Shown here: positions 39,102 to 46,987 of the stretch, piece by piece
Layout: each line of letters opens with the position of its first letter
Numbering within the stretch: the first letter of the stretch is position 1
Program-made: the position numbers and the translations under genes
Notes under the pieces: model-generated
What the model was told of the DNA's origin: nothing
Seen by the model: the letters and a program-made list of their open reading frames with translations, nothing else
Database searches by the model: none
Assembly: GCF_008124605.1 (NCBI RefSeq)
Contig: NZ_VRYN01000006.1
Coordinates: 1-56,181, forward strand
From: Halobacterium salinarum DSM 3754
GTDB lineage: Archaea; Halobacteriota; Halobacteria; Halobacteriales; Halobacteriaceae
Length of the DNA: 56,181 bases
Direction of reading: 5' to 3'

Positions 39102-40529
39102 TCAATCGGCATCTGAGGGGGCCCAGTCAGCATCAAATATATCTTCGAATACCTGCCGAGTTTTTGGCGGTTCGGTCGGAATCTGAAGGTCGCGCGGATC
39201 GTCCTCGATGGCCTGCATTAATTCACCAGCGGTGACTTGCTTTCCTTCGCTTAGGTCTTCGCCAGTTTCCTCAGCGCGGAGGATGTTCGTCACCGTCCAA
39301 ATGTTGAAGGGGTGGGCCGCGAAGTTGAAGTAGAACGCCCGAAGCGCCGGATTCTTCGACCCAGACTTGGCCAAGAAGTCGCGTTTGATTTTCCGGAAGT
39401 CCGTTTCGATGCCCCACCGACGGCGGTACGCCTTCCCCAACTCTTCTGGTGGGACTTCCTCCGGGTGAAGGTTCGTGTAGAAGTACGTGTAGTCGTCCAT
39501 CGGCTCATTAGCCCCTGAGTTCCGTAGTTTCACCGTCTTGTCCGACTCCAGCCCAACCGCGTAGTAGCTATCTTCGTCGAGGTTGCCCACGCCGTAGGAG
39601 TAGTACGACGACCGCAGATCGGTACGGGCCATCCCGTTCAGGAAGTGCTTGATGGTCGAAATCGTGTCCGAGTTGTAGAACTCTGTCCCGGCGTCAAGGT
39701 AGACGCGGCCGATATCCACGTGTTGCCTGCTCAGCCGGAGCATCCAACGGATATACTTCGAGGCCTTCGACTTGTCTCTGACAAGGAGCACGACCAGAAT
39801 CAGCGGCGTGTCGGTCCCGACGACAGCGAGCGTGATGTACTTCCACGCCCACGAGTAGTTCCGGCCCGGCTTCGTCCGGCGAATGTACTCGTCACTCTCT
39901 GAGTCGCCGTAGAACGGCCAATGCGTGATGTCGATAGCGACCTCTGCATCCTCGGGGAAGTAGTCGTACCGGGCGGCGATCTTGAACAGTTGCTCATTCG
40001 CCTCCCGGAACATCCGCATGACTGACTCCCGTGAGGACTTCCGAAGGTGGTGCGTGAGGTTCTGTCCGGTCGGGATGTCGCCGTCGTCGTAGAACGGTTT
40101 GTACTTGAGGTTCTTCGCGGCGTCGTTGACGAACCCGTTCCCGTTCGCGGCGGCGATGAGCACCCGGAGCGACGGATCTTTGGTCACTTCCGTGCTGTCG
40201 TCGCGCTTCAGTCGGAGGTACTTGAACGTCTTCGAGCGAAGCTCCCGAGCGATCACCTGAACCGGCGGGAACCCCTCGCCGTCAGTGGCTATCGTGTCCG
40301 GTGTTGGGCCTCGAAACCAGTGTTCGAGCTTCGTGCCCTGCAAGCGCCGGACCAGCGTTTCAGTCTCGCTCGCGTAGTAGTGCCGCGTCGCGTCCTCTCC
40401 ATCCAGATTCTCGGTGAGGTTCTCGTTAGTCGGCTTCGACCAGTAGTACGGACGAAGCTGGACCTTCCCGAGTGCCTTTGCGAGCCGATGCTCGGGCGTC
40501 TCTAGCTCGTCGTACCGATCCCGTTCCAC
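39102..40529 (-). CDS. DDE transposase-like protein (IS4-like)
   Basis: 475 residues from the GTG at 40529, but homologous-looking coding extends upstream without a start codon to 40712 (IIPPLWEVIKSEAYSIHNWSV). Likely catalytic residues are Asp in AIDITHWPFYGD, Asp in VYLDAGTEFYN, and Glu in the IS4-type YRRRWGIETDFRKIKRDF motif. No terminal repeats were found around it. It runs downstream of the HTH-RHH-RelE genes on the same strand with only 12 bases between the toxin stop and the likely original start. It may be a lost IS or a domesticated gene. Confidence 0.75.
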   Translation of the reverse strand: MERDRYDELETPEHRLAKALGKVQLRPYYWSKPTNENLTENLDGEDATRHYYASETETLVRRLQGTKLEHWFRGPTPDTIATDGEGFPPVQVIARELRSKTFKYLRLKRDDSTEVTKDPSLRVLIAAANGNGFVNDAAKNLKYKPFYDDGDIPTGQNLTHHLRKSSRESVMRMFREANEQLFKIAARYDYFPEDAEVAIDITHWPFYGDSESDEYIRRTKPGRNYSWAWKYITLAVVGTDTPLILVVLLVRDKSKASKYIRWMLRLSRQHVDIGRVYLDAGTEFYNSDTISTIKHFLNGMARTDLRSSYYSYGVGNLDEDSYYAVGLESDKTVKLRNSGANEPMDDYTYFYTNLHPEEVPPEELGKAYRRRWGIETDFRKIKRDFLAKSGSKNPALRAFYFNFAAHPFNIWTVTNILRAEETGEDLSEGKQVTAGELMQAIEDDPRDLQIPTEPPKTRQVFEDIFDADWAPSDAD

Positions 40530-40774
40530 CGACCAATTGTGGATGCTGTAGGCCTCTGATTTGATTACTTCCCACAGCGGCGGGATGATATTCTTGGCCG
40601 GATTGCGCGTCGGGAGGGCCGTGTACCCCCAAGTGTCATACCGCGGGTTGTCGGGTAGCTTACTCTTGGCTTCTCTGTACCGGCTTGAAATCTCCGCCTT
40701 TTCTTCTGCCGCTCATGGATTTCACCCTTCGACTCAGGGTCACGGTCGGCGTTCTCGTCTTTCTCCTTTGCCAC
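40530..40774 (-). pseudogene. Frameshifted 5' end of the transposase-like gene
   Basis: A GTG at 40774 opens a frame (AKEKDENADRDPESKGEIHERQKK) that ought to join the transposase frame. The join needs one extra base at an A4 run near 40704, where AAGAAAAGG would become AAGAAAAAGG. Downstream of this point the correct frame continues EISSRYREAKSKLPDNPRYD into the main ORF. It is either a one-base deletion or a sequencing error. Confidence 0.5.
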
Positions 40775-40786
40775 GACAAATCCCCC

Positions 40787-41086
40787 CTACTCATCGTCTC
40801 GCCACGACCCCCATACCTCCCGATACTTCCCGAGTTCGCGGTACTCCTTCTTCCGCTCGAAGGCATCGATGGCGTAGATCACCTCGTTGTCCTTGTCCCA
40901 CTCGATCAGGACGCGGAAGTCACCGACACGAAGCTTGTAGCCGGGGTGGTTCTTCAACCGATCAAGAAAGTGGCCCGGGAAGTCGCCGATGTCCTCCAGC
41001 TTGTTGATGATCCGCTCGGCTTCCTCTGTCTCAAACTGTTCCAGCGTTTCGACCAACGTCTCCGTCAGAACGACCTCATGAGCCAC
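40787..41086 (-). CDS. relE: RelE/ParE-type toxin
   Basis: 99 residues. The RelE fold is suggested by VVLTETLVETLEQFETEEAERIINKLEDI followed by HFLDRLKNHPGYKLRVGDFRVLIEWDKDNEVIYAIDAFERKKEYREL. The run YKLRVGDFRVLIEWD is the family hallmark. RelE toxins cut mRNA at the ribosome. It starts ten bases after the antitoxin stop, in the antitoxin-first order of type II systems. Confidence 0.9.
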   Translation of the reverse strand: MAHEVVLTETLVETLEQFETEEAERIINKLEDIGDFPGHFLDRLKNHPGYKLRVGDFRVLIEWDKDNEVIYAIDAFERKKEYRELGKYREVWGSWRDDE

Positions 41087-41096
41087 CGTTCAGCCC

Positions 41097-41375
41097 TCAG
41101 TCGTCGATACCGAGGCGTTCTCGGGCCTCATCTGTGGACATCGTCCGGCCCGCTGCAACGTCCGCGTAGCCCTCTGAGACGCCTTCCTGCGCACCAGGCG
41201 TCAGAATCGGCTCCGTGGTATCGCGCAGCACCTCACGGATGAACTCCGAGCGGTTGGTGTAGTTCAGTTCCTCCGAAAGCTCATCAAGCTCGTCCAGAAG
41301 CCGCTTCGGCACCTTGACGTTGAGCTTCACCATCTCACCCTCCTCCCCGTTATCCCCGGGCGTGTCCGTGCTCAT
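41097..41375 (-). CDS. Ribbon-helix-helix antitoxin
   Basis: 92 residues from the ATG at 41375; an earlier in-frame start at 41402 is less likely. The RHH core is MVKLNVKVPKRLLDELDELSEELNYTNRSEFIREVLRD. The C-terminal tail with AAGRTMSTDEARERLG probably wraps the toxin. It would bind DNA at its own promoter and neutralise the RelE product. Confidence 0.9.
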   Translation of the reverse strand: MSTDTPGDNGEEGEMVKLNVKVPKRLLDELDELSEELNYTNRSEFIREVLRDTTEPILTPGAQEGVSEGYADVAAGRTMSTDEARERLGIDD

Positions 41376-41413
41376 ACGCTGTGGTACGCCGGTGGTACTC
41401 AAAGAACTGTCGC

Positions 41414-41623
41414 TCAGTCGTCCCGCGGATCGCTGACCAGTTCGTAGAGGCCGCTTTCATGGGCTTTTTCGACGTGTCCAGCAGCGACAAGAACGTTTAG
41501 ACGGTTGTGAATGGTCTGTTTCGACAGGCCAGTCCAATCTACAAGAACAGCAGGCGTACACCGTCCTTTCTGAAGCTCATCAAGGATTTTTCGGTCACTT
41601 TCTATCAACTCGTCTGCTTCCAT
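41414..41623 (-). CDS. Winged-helix transcriptional regulator
   Basis: 69 residues from the ATG at 41623 (start at 41638 also open, but it falls too close to a TATA-like TAATACC). The sequence SDRKILDELQKGRCTPAVLVDWTGLSKQTIHNRLNVLVAAGHVEKAHESGLYELV is a single winged helix of a type common in haloarchaeal plasmids and proviruses. It leads the RHH-RelE genes and faces the unknown operon starting at 41835, so it may control both. Confidence 0.82.
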   Translation of the reverse strand: MEADELIESDRKILDELQKGRCTPAVLVDWTGLSKQTIHNRLNVLVAAGHVEKAHESGLYELVSDPRDD

Positions 41624-41672
41624 CTTTGTTGCTTGCATGCGTGACTATGGGCATAGGTATTACGAGTGGTTA

Positions 41673-41714
41673 GTTAGTCCTTTTGGATAGTATGGACTAA
41701 ATGGATTGACTAAC
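41673..41714. promoter_or_regulatory. Operator-like inverted repeats of TTAGTC half-sites
   Basis: TTAGTCC (41674-41680) pairs with GGACTAA (41694-41700). GTTAGTC (41673-41679) also pairs with GACTAAC (41708-41714). A further GTTAGT overlaps at 41669-41674. The cluster lies in the divergent spacer upstream of the winged-helix gene and is a likely binding site for that regulator or the RHH antitoxin. Confidence 0.6.
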
Positions 41715-41784
41715 AGTAAATCATATGAGGATGGCGGTGAGAGTGATTGTTGAGAAGCGCGGGACGCCGGTCAGAAGTTGCCCG

Positions 41785-41835
41785 GGGCGTGTTTGGACCA
41801 CGCCCGACCGTGCTTCGCTGGAGACCAACGAAGCA
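41785..41835 (+). promoter_or_regulatory. Two tandem hairpins at the start of the unknown operon
   Basis: Hairpin 1: GGGCGTG (41785-41791) and CACGCCC (41799-41805). Hairpin 2: TGCTTCG (41811-41817) and CGAAGCA (41829-41835), whose last base is the A of the ATG at 41835. They could control translation of the first gene or be protein sites. Confidence 0.5.
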
Positions 41836-42047
41836 TGTCAATGAAGACATCCGCCGGACTTCAGGATTCCGGCACGGCGAACGAATCGAACCCCGAAAAC
41901 GAGGAGGCCGACTCCGCTCTTGCGGAGCTTATCGAGCAACACGAGAACACCGACTGGAGTGACGTTCCAGGCATCAGCGCCGCGGAAGCAGGTGCGTGGA
42001 CGGCACGACTGATCGAGGCGCGAGAATCCACCCCGGAGGGTCTGTGA
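41835..42047 (+). CDS. Small acidic protein, first gene of unknown operon
   Basis: 70 residues (MSMKTSAGLQDSG, then ENEEADSALAELIEQHENTDWSDVPGISAAEAGAWTARLIEARE). It looks like a soluble helical protein with no known domain. The stop overlaps the ATG of the next gene (TGATG), indicating coupled translation. The longer frame from 41778 was not used because the ATG at 41835 follows the two hairpins. Confidence 0.6.
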   Translation: MSMKTSAGLQDSGTANESNPENEEADSALAELIEQHENTDWSDVPGISAAEAGAWTARLIEARESTPEGL

Positions 42048-42535
42048 TGCAGCGTCGTCAGTTCCTCGCCGCGGCCGCAGCACTCACGGCACTTCCGCAG
42101 GCGGCACAAGCTGAGGCGGCTGGCAACACGACCACCCCCGGCGAGATCGTCGAAGACCGAAGCGTGACCGACGATGGAACGTACTCGCTCACCGACTGTG
42201 GCTCCGTTCCAGGTGGGCTGAACAACGTCCACGTCACGGCAGAAATGAACGACGGCCCGCTCGAAATTGAAGGTGTTCACGAAGAGAACGGCTGGTGCGG
42301 TGTCGGGCTCCGCTGGAGTTCTGGCCCTATCGAGGTTGGCACTGGACTCGATCCAGACGACGCCCGCGAGGAGTTCGCTGGCGTGCCCGTGAACCAGTCG
42401 GTGCCCGAGGGCACGGACGGCGATGCGGCGGCGCTCTCGCGGCCTCAGCAGAAGCAAGAGCAGACCGTCCCCGACCCACAACGACCACTACCGGCTGTCC
42501 CTGCTCACCGGCGAGACGGCCTACGACCCTGGTGA
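42047..42535 (+). CDS. Exported protein of unknown function
   Basis: 162 residues beginning with a twin-arginine-like signal (MQRRQFLAAAAALTALPQAAQA). The mature part has a probable beta domain (VTDDGTYSLTDCGSVPGGLNNVHVTAEM, then NGWCGVGLRWSSGPIEVG) with two cysteines about 50 residues apart. The last 37 residues overlap the next gene in another frame and have odd composition (RPQQKQEQTVPDPQ), so the true C-terminus may have been shifted. Confidence 0.55.
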   Translation: MQRRQFLAAAAALTALPQAAQAEAAGNTTTPGEIVEDRSVTDDGTYSLTDCGSVPGGLNNVHVTAEMNDGPLEIEGVHEENGWCGVGLRWSSGPIEVGTGLDPDDAREEFAGVPVNQSVPEGTDGDAAALSRPQQKQEQTVPDPQRPLPAVPAHRRDGLRPW

Positions 42536-43034
42536 GTTCTCGCAGGCGACCATCGAGATCGAGGTGTCGGACCTCATCGGCATCGAGGACGCACAGACCG
42601 CGCACGAGCGGTGGCTGGCGTCCGACGTGGCAGCCGCGTTCAACGAGTCGGTGTATCACCCGTACACCTCGTTGAAGTTCCACACGCTCCTCGTGGCGGC
42701 GCTACTGGATAACCCCCGGGCCGATCACGACTTCGGCGATCTCCGGCTCATCGTGGACCCGGCGGGCGACGTCGTCCCGTTCCGCACGGTCTTCAACGGC
42801 GACCGCTTCGCGCTCCGTATCGACGAGAACACCGACGGGAGTCCGTCGGCCCGGCTTGGAAGCCGGCCGTGGCGGTCGTGGGCGTCAGTGTGGAACCGCC
42901 TGACAGCGCACCCGCTCGATACCGGTCACGACAAGTACGACATGACCCTCGATGCCAACCTTCGGCGGATGCAGTCCTGGAGCGCGGCGCTCCAGTACAT
43001 CGAAGACTACCACGAGTGGAGGCCCGACCGATGA
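42423..43034 (+). CDS. Unknown protein, third gene of operon
   Basis: 203 residues if started at the ATG at 42423; the first 18 residues are very basic and may not be translated. The core reads HYRLSLLTGETAYDPGEFSQATIEIEV, YHPYTSLKFHTLLVAALLDNPRADHDFGDLRLIVDPAGDVVPFRTVF and RPWRSWASVWNRL. I do not recognise the family. It overlaps the previous gene and its stop overlaps the ATG of the last gene (ATGA), so the products are probably made together. Confidence 0.6.
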   Translation: MRRRSRGLSRSKSRPSPTHNDHYRLSLLTGETAYDPGEFSQATIEIEVSDLIGIEDAQTAHERWLASDVAAAFNESVYHPYTSLKFHTLLVAALLDNPRADHDFGDLRLIVDPAGDVVPFRTVFNGDRFALRIDENTDGSPSARLGSRPWRSWASVWNRLTAHPLDTGHDKYDMTLDANLRRMQSWSAALQYIEDYHEWRPDR

Positions 43035-43936
43035 CGGCGATTCAGCAAGTCCTGTGGGAACTGTGGATGGACTACATCGGCCACCCGTACTACGTCTCGG
43101 GGAACGCCATCCTGCACGCCCTCGGCCAGCACCTCGATCCCGAGATCCACGGGTCGGTATCGGCCAGTCATGGCGTCTTCGTCCCCGGTCAGTTCGGGAC
43201 GTTCCCCGAGGAACACACGCAGTCGGGCATCCGGCCGTACCTCGGGAGCGGCCTCCCCGACGTCAAGGCCTACGACGACCTCTTCCTCCAGCGGGAAGCG
43301 ATGCATCCGTGGCTGCTGGACACCCGCGCTCGGGACGCGCTGAACACGCATGATCTCCGGGTCCACGGCGGCCACCCGGCGCTCGCCCACGAGACGATCA
43401 TGGGTCGCCGGGAAGACCAGCGGAAGCAACAGCAGACGACGAAGTGGTACGTTCACGCCTACCTCCACGCCGATGACCCGACGGTACTCCCACTCGGCGA
43501 GGATGTGCTGGAGGGACTCCAGTTCGGCGGCAAGCGCAACTACGGCTACGGCGAGGTCCAGCTGAAGGACACGCAGATGGTGGACCTCGATGAACTGGAC
43601 TACTCGCGGCTCGAAGGCGCGGAGACGTACCTCATCGAACTCGTGACGCCGTTCGTGGTGGAGTCGGAGTATCCCGACGCGGACGACCGGCCTGTCCCGT
43701 GGTGGTGGGCTGAGAACCGCGACGGTCTCCGGCTTCGTGAGGAGAAGATCCTCGAACAGCGCGAGGTATTCAGACTGGAGACGGTGGACCACGGGCAGGT
43801 CGTGAAGTACCTTGGCGACCGTCCGGTGGAGACCGCGAAGAACGGCCTCACGAGGGTCGGCTCGCACTCCCGATACGGCTTCGGTGAACTGCGGCTGAAG
43901 CCCCTCGGCGAACAGTATCAGGAATCAGAGAAGTAA
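43031..43936 (+). CDS. RAMP-like protein with two glycine-rich loops
   Basis: 301 residues. Two segments end in a loop of the RAMP type: GGKRNYGYGE at 166-175, followed by a strand-like VQL, and GSHSRYGFGE at 277-286, followed by LRL near the C-terminus. A strand-like ETYLIELVTPFVVESEY opens the second half. The N-terminal part (GNAILHALGQHL, SHGVFVPGQFG) would fit a first ferredoxin-like fold. This is the layout of two-RRM-fold Cas proteins such as Cas6, Csm4 or Cmr3, but no CRISPR or cas genes are nearby and no catalytic residues can be assigned. The call is inference from motif shape. Confidence 0.5.
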   Translation: MTAIQQVLWELWMDYIGHPYYVSGNAILHALGQHLDPEIHGSVSASHGVFVPGQFGTFPEEHTQSGIRPYLGSGLPDVKAYDDLFLQREAMHPWLLDTRARDALNTHDLRVHGGHPALAHETIMGRREDQRKQQQTTKWYVHAYLHADDPTVLPLGEDVLEGLQFGGKRNYGYGEVQLKDTQMVDLDELDYSRLEGAETYLIELVTPFVVESEYPDADDRPVPWWWAENRDGLRLREEKILEQREVFRLETVDHGQVVKYLGDRPVETAKNGLTRVGSHSRYGFGELRLKPLGEQYQESEK

Positions 43937-44021
43937 CGACTAACAAGCAACCGATGGAACACCAGAATCAGGATGAATCGGACGAGAAAAATACAGCGGT
44001 GCGGCTGAATAAAGAAATCGT

Positions 44022-44040
44022 ATTACCAACAACTGGTAAT
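44022..44040. terminator. Inverted repeat between convergent operons
   Basis: ATTACCA and TGGTAAT arms around ACAAC. It lies between the RAMP-like gene and the end of the ugp operon, so a terminator or boundary element is plausible, though there is no T-run. Confidence 0.4.
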
Positions 44041-44069
44041 GGAACCGCATCGTTCGGTGGGTGCACGAG

Positions 44070-45209
44070 CTACTGTGACGGGGTTGGTTTGGCGGGTTGG
44101 TCTTCGGACGCCGCGTGGTAGATCGCGTCACCGGTCTCGGGGTCAAACAGGTGGAGGCGTTGCTGATCGAAGCACAGACGGATCGTGTCCCCGGTCGAAA
44201 CGTCCCGGCGAGGTTGGACTTTCACCTGTAGCTCGTCGTCACCGATGGTGCAGTGTAACAGGAGCTGTTCACCGAGCGGTTCTCGGACGGTTACCCTCGC
44301 CTCAAAGGACTCCTCGTGTCCAGTGGCAGAGCGCCCAGCCAATAGGACGTCCTCGGGTCGAACCCCGAATGTCAGGCGGCGGTCAACGAGTGCCGAGTTG
44401 GAGCCGCCGTCGGGAAGCGGGTGAGCGAACCCCTCGTGGTCGGCAACGAGACCACGGGGGCGGTCGCGAACCCGCACGGGAACCAGGTTCATTGCCGGTT
44501 CGCCGATGAATCCGGCGACGAACTGGTTTGCGGGGAAATCATAGAGTTGCTGTGGCGGCGCGACCTGTTGGACGGTGCCGTCGTTGAGGACGGCGACGCG
44601 GTCGCCAAGCGTCATCGCTTCGGTCTGGTCGTGGGTCACGTAGACGGTTGTGGTGTCGAGTTCTCGATGGAGTTTCGACAGCTCCGCCCGCATGTGGACG
44701 CGGAGCTTCGCGTCGAGGTTCGACAGTGGTTCGTCGAGCAGGAACACGGACGGCTCGCGAACGAGCGCGCGCCCGATGGCCACGCGCTGGCGCTCACCAC
44801 CGGAGAGGGCGTCTGGGGTCCGGTCGAGTAACTCCGTGATACCGAGTGTTGCGGCTGCGTCGGCGACGCGGTCCTCGATCTCGGCGCTGGAGTAATCGGT
44901 GACTGACTGCATCCCGAAGGTCATGTTCTCGGCGGCAGTCATGTGTGGATACAGGGCGTAGTTCTGGAACACCATAGCGATGTCACGGTCCTCGGGTGGT
45001 GAGTCGGTGACATCAGTGCCGCCGATCCGGATGGTGCCGGCCGTGGCGTCCTCGAGGCCAGCGATGAGCCGAAGCGTCGTCGATTTGCCACAGCCCGAGG
45101 GGCCAACGACGACGAGGAACTCCTCGTCGAGGACATCGAGATCGATCCCGTCAACCGCGGCGATGCTGTCGTAGTGTTTGGTGAGGTCGGTGAGTGTGAT
45201 CGTACTCAT
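44070..45209 (-). CDS. ugpC: ABC importer ATPase (UgpC/MalK type)
   Basis: 379 residues from the ATG at 45209. Walker A GPSGCGKST, Q-loop MVFQNYALYPHMT, signature LSGGERQR, Walker B VFLLDEPLSNLDAK and switch THDQTEAM are all present. The C-terminal MOBE-like domain has TFGVRPEDV. It energises the permease pair encoded just upstream; the spacing to ugpE is five bases. Carbohydrate or glycerol-phosphate import is expected. Confidence 0.96.
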   Translation of the reverse strand: MSTITLTDLTKHYDSIAAVDGIDLDVLDEEFLVVVGPSGCGKSTTLRLIAGLEDATAGTIRIGGTDVTDSPPEDRDIAMVFQNYALYPHMTAAENMTFGMQSVTDYSSAEIEDRVADAAATLGITELLDRTPDALSGGERQRVAIGRALVREPSVFLLDEPLSNLDAKLRVHMRAELSKLHRELDTTTVYVTHDQTEAMTLGDRVAVLNDGTVQQVAPPQQLYDFPANQFVAGFIGEPAMNLVPVRVRDRPRGLVADHEGFAHPLPDGGSNSALVDRRLTFGVRPEDVLLAGRSATGHEESFEARVTVREPLGEQLLLHCTIGDDELQVKVQPRRDVSTGDTIRLCFDQQRLHLFDPETGDAIYHAASEDQPAKPTPSQ

Positions 45210-45214
45210 TGGAA

Positions 45215-46078
45215 TCAGGATTGCTGAATCGCGATGGTTTCGCGAAGCGAACGGTGGAAGACCAGCAGTACGGCAAGCGGCGGCAACAACGCGAGCACCG
45301 CCGCGGCCATGATGACGCCCCACTGTGTCAAGCCGGCCTGGGCCGCCCCCTGGATGTATCGAATCCCGACCTGGGCGACCTGACTTGGTTTGTCCGTGAC
45401 CGCGATGAGCGGCCAGAGGAACTGGTTCCAGGAGTAGATGAACGTGATGACGCAGACGCCGGCGATCATGCTGCGGGACATCGGGATCAGCACGGACACC
45501 AGGAAGCGAAACGGGCCGACCCCATCCACGTGGGCTGTCTCGACCAGCGAGTCGGGAATCGAGCGGAAATGCTGGCGGAACAGGAACACCGCGGTTGCGC
45601 TGGCGATGTACGGCCCCGTGATCGCTAGGAGGGTGTTCGTCCAGCCGAGATCCGCCATCAGCTGGAAGAGGGGCACGATCCGGACTGGAACGGGTAACAA
45701 CAGCGTGAGCAGAACGAACATGAAGATCGCGCGCTCGTACGGGAGTTCGTAGTAGACGAGCGCGAGCGCGGCCAGCAACGAGAGGGTGACTTTCCCGATG
45801 ACGACGGCGATGCTCATCACCAGCGAGTTGAGGAGGTAGGTCCCGAAGTTGTACGTTGTGAGCGCGGCCTGGTAGTTCTGGAGGGCGTTACTGCCGGGTC
45901 CGATGGTGGTGGGCTGGTAGACTTCGGCGGTCGTTTGCGTGCTCATCAGCACGGCCAACACGAGTGGGGCGGCCATCAGTGCGATCGCGCCGAACAGCCC
46001 CAGGTGCATCAGAGCGTTCTCGGGGAGGATGTCACGGTGGGTCGTCCGGGTCGAAGACTGGGCGGTGTCAGTGGCCAT
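45215..46078 (-). CDS. ugpE: ABC importer permease (UgpE/MalG type)
   Basis: 287 residues from the ATG at 46078. Six hydrophobic spans and the inner-membrane EAA-type loop ETAHVDGVGPFRFLVSVLIPMSR, which docks on the ATPase. It is the second permease of the operon; the start is four bases after ugpA stops. Confidence 0.93.
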   Translation of the reverse strand: MATDTAQSSTRTTHRDILPENALMHLGLFGAIALMAAPLVLAVLMSTQTTAEVYQPTTIGPGSNALQNYQAALTTYNFGTYLLNSLVMSIAVVIGKVTLSLLAALALVYYELPYERAIFMFVLLTLLLPVPVRIVPLFQLMADLGWTNTLLAITGPYIASATAVFLFRQHFRSIPDSLVETAHVDGVGPFRFLVSVLIPMSRSMIAGVCVITFIYSWNQFLWPLIAVTDKPSQVAQVGIRYIQGAAQAGLTQWGVIMAAAVLALLPPLAVLLVFHRSLRETIAIQQS

Positions 46079-46082
46079 TGTA

Positions 46083-46976
46083 TCACGCCCCATACTGTGC
46101 GTATCCCTCTGAAACGCGGATTTGGACGTACATCAGTACCGCGACCAGGGCGAACAGGATGACTGACTCGGCCGACGCCAAGCCCAGGCTGTTGAACTCG
46201 AAGGCGTCGCGGTAGAGCTTGAATATCAGGAGATTGGTTGCGTCGCCCGGACCGCCGCTGGTGAGGAGGTCCACGATCGGGAACGTGGAGAAGAACGCGT
46301 AGATCGTGTTCATCACCGTGAGGAAGACCAGCGTTGGTGCCATCAGCGGGAGGTAGACGCTCCGGAGGCGTCTGAGGTGGCCAACCCCGTCGAGCGTGGC
46401 GCGTTCGGTGAGCGTTTTGGGGATCGTGTTGAACGCGGCAACGACGAAGATGATGTTGTATCCGAGCTGCTTCCAGATCGCGACGACGGCGACGACGGTG
46501 AACGCCTGCGGGCCGCTGTTGAACCAGTCTAAGGTGAACGGGGTGACCGCTTCGAGGTAGTGGGTGAACACACCGAGGTTCGGGTGTAGGATGAAGTTCA
46601 ACAGGATCGCGGCGACGGCCGGCGGCAGCGCGTACGGCCAGATGGCGGCGATGAGGTACGCCGACGAACCGACGGACACGGTGAAGAGGAGATATCCGAC
46701 CGCGATCGACAGCAGGAGGGTTCCGGTGACGACGATGGCTGCGAACAGGACAGAGATCGCGAAGCTGTGGTGGTAGGCGGTTGAGGTCAGCAGCTGAACG
46801 AAGTTCTCCGCGCCGACCCAGGCGGTCTGCTGCCCGAGGAACAGGGTTCTGTACAGGCTGAGTCGGAACGTCTCGAGGCCCGGATAGTAGAGGAACGCAC
46901 CGAGCACGACCACGGAGGGGAGCAGCAGTCCCAGGGCCTGCAGTGTCGAATCGAATGGGGTTGGCTGTGTGGACAT
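46083..46976 (-). CDS. ugpA: ABC importer permease (UgpA/MalF type)
   Basis: 297 residues, six or more spans. The EAA-type loop ERATLDGVGHLRRLRSVYLPLMAPT lies about 80 residues from the C-terminus. It starts 11 bases after the binding-protein gene, so B-A-E-C is one transcription unit. Confidence 0.93.
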   Translation of the reverse strand: MSTQPTPFDSTLQALGLLLPSVVVLGAFLYYPGLETFRLSLYRTLFLGQQTAWVGAENFVQLLTSTAYHHSFAISVLFAAIVVTGTLLLSIAVGYLLFTVSVGSSAYLIAAIWPYALPPAVAAILLNFILHPNLGVFTHYLEAVTPFTLDWFNSGPQAFTVVAVVAIWKQLGYNIIFVVAAFNTIPKTLTERATLDGVGHLRRLRSVYLPLMAPTLVFLTVMNTIYAFFSTFPIVDLLTSGGPGDATNLLIFKLYRDAFEFNSLGLASAESVILFALVAVLMYVQIRVSEGYAQYGA

Positions 46977-46987
46977 GGGTGGTCGGG

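Noticed and set aside
40695-40712. Programmed -1 frameshift in the transposase-like gene
   Set aside because: The join would be in the right direction, but the sequence AAGAAAAGG is not a standard slippery heptamer in the upstream frame, so a base deletion or sequence error is simpler.
41734-41844. Short leader frame before the unknown operon (36 codons, ending just past the ATG at 41835)
   Set aside because: Composition is basic and random-like, and the frame crosses the two hairpins.
38000-44000. CRISPR array near the RAMP-like gene
   Set aside because: No series of regularly spaced direct repeats was found in this stretch or elsewhere in the window.
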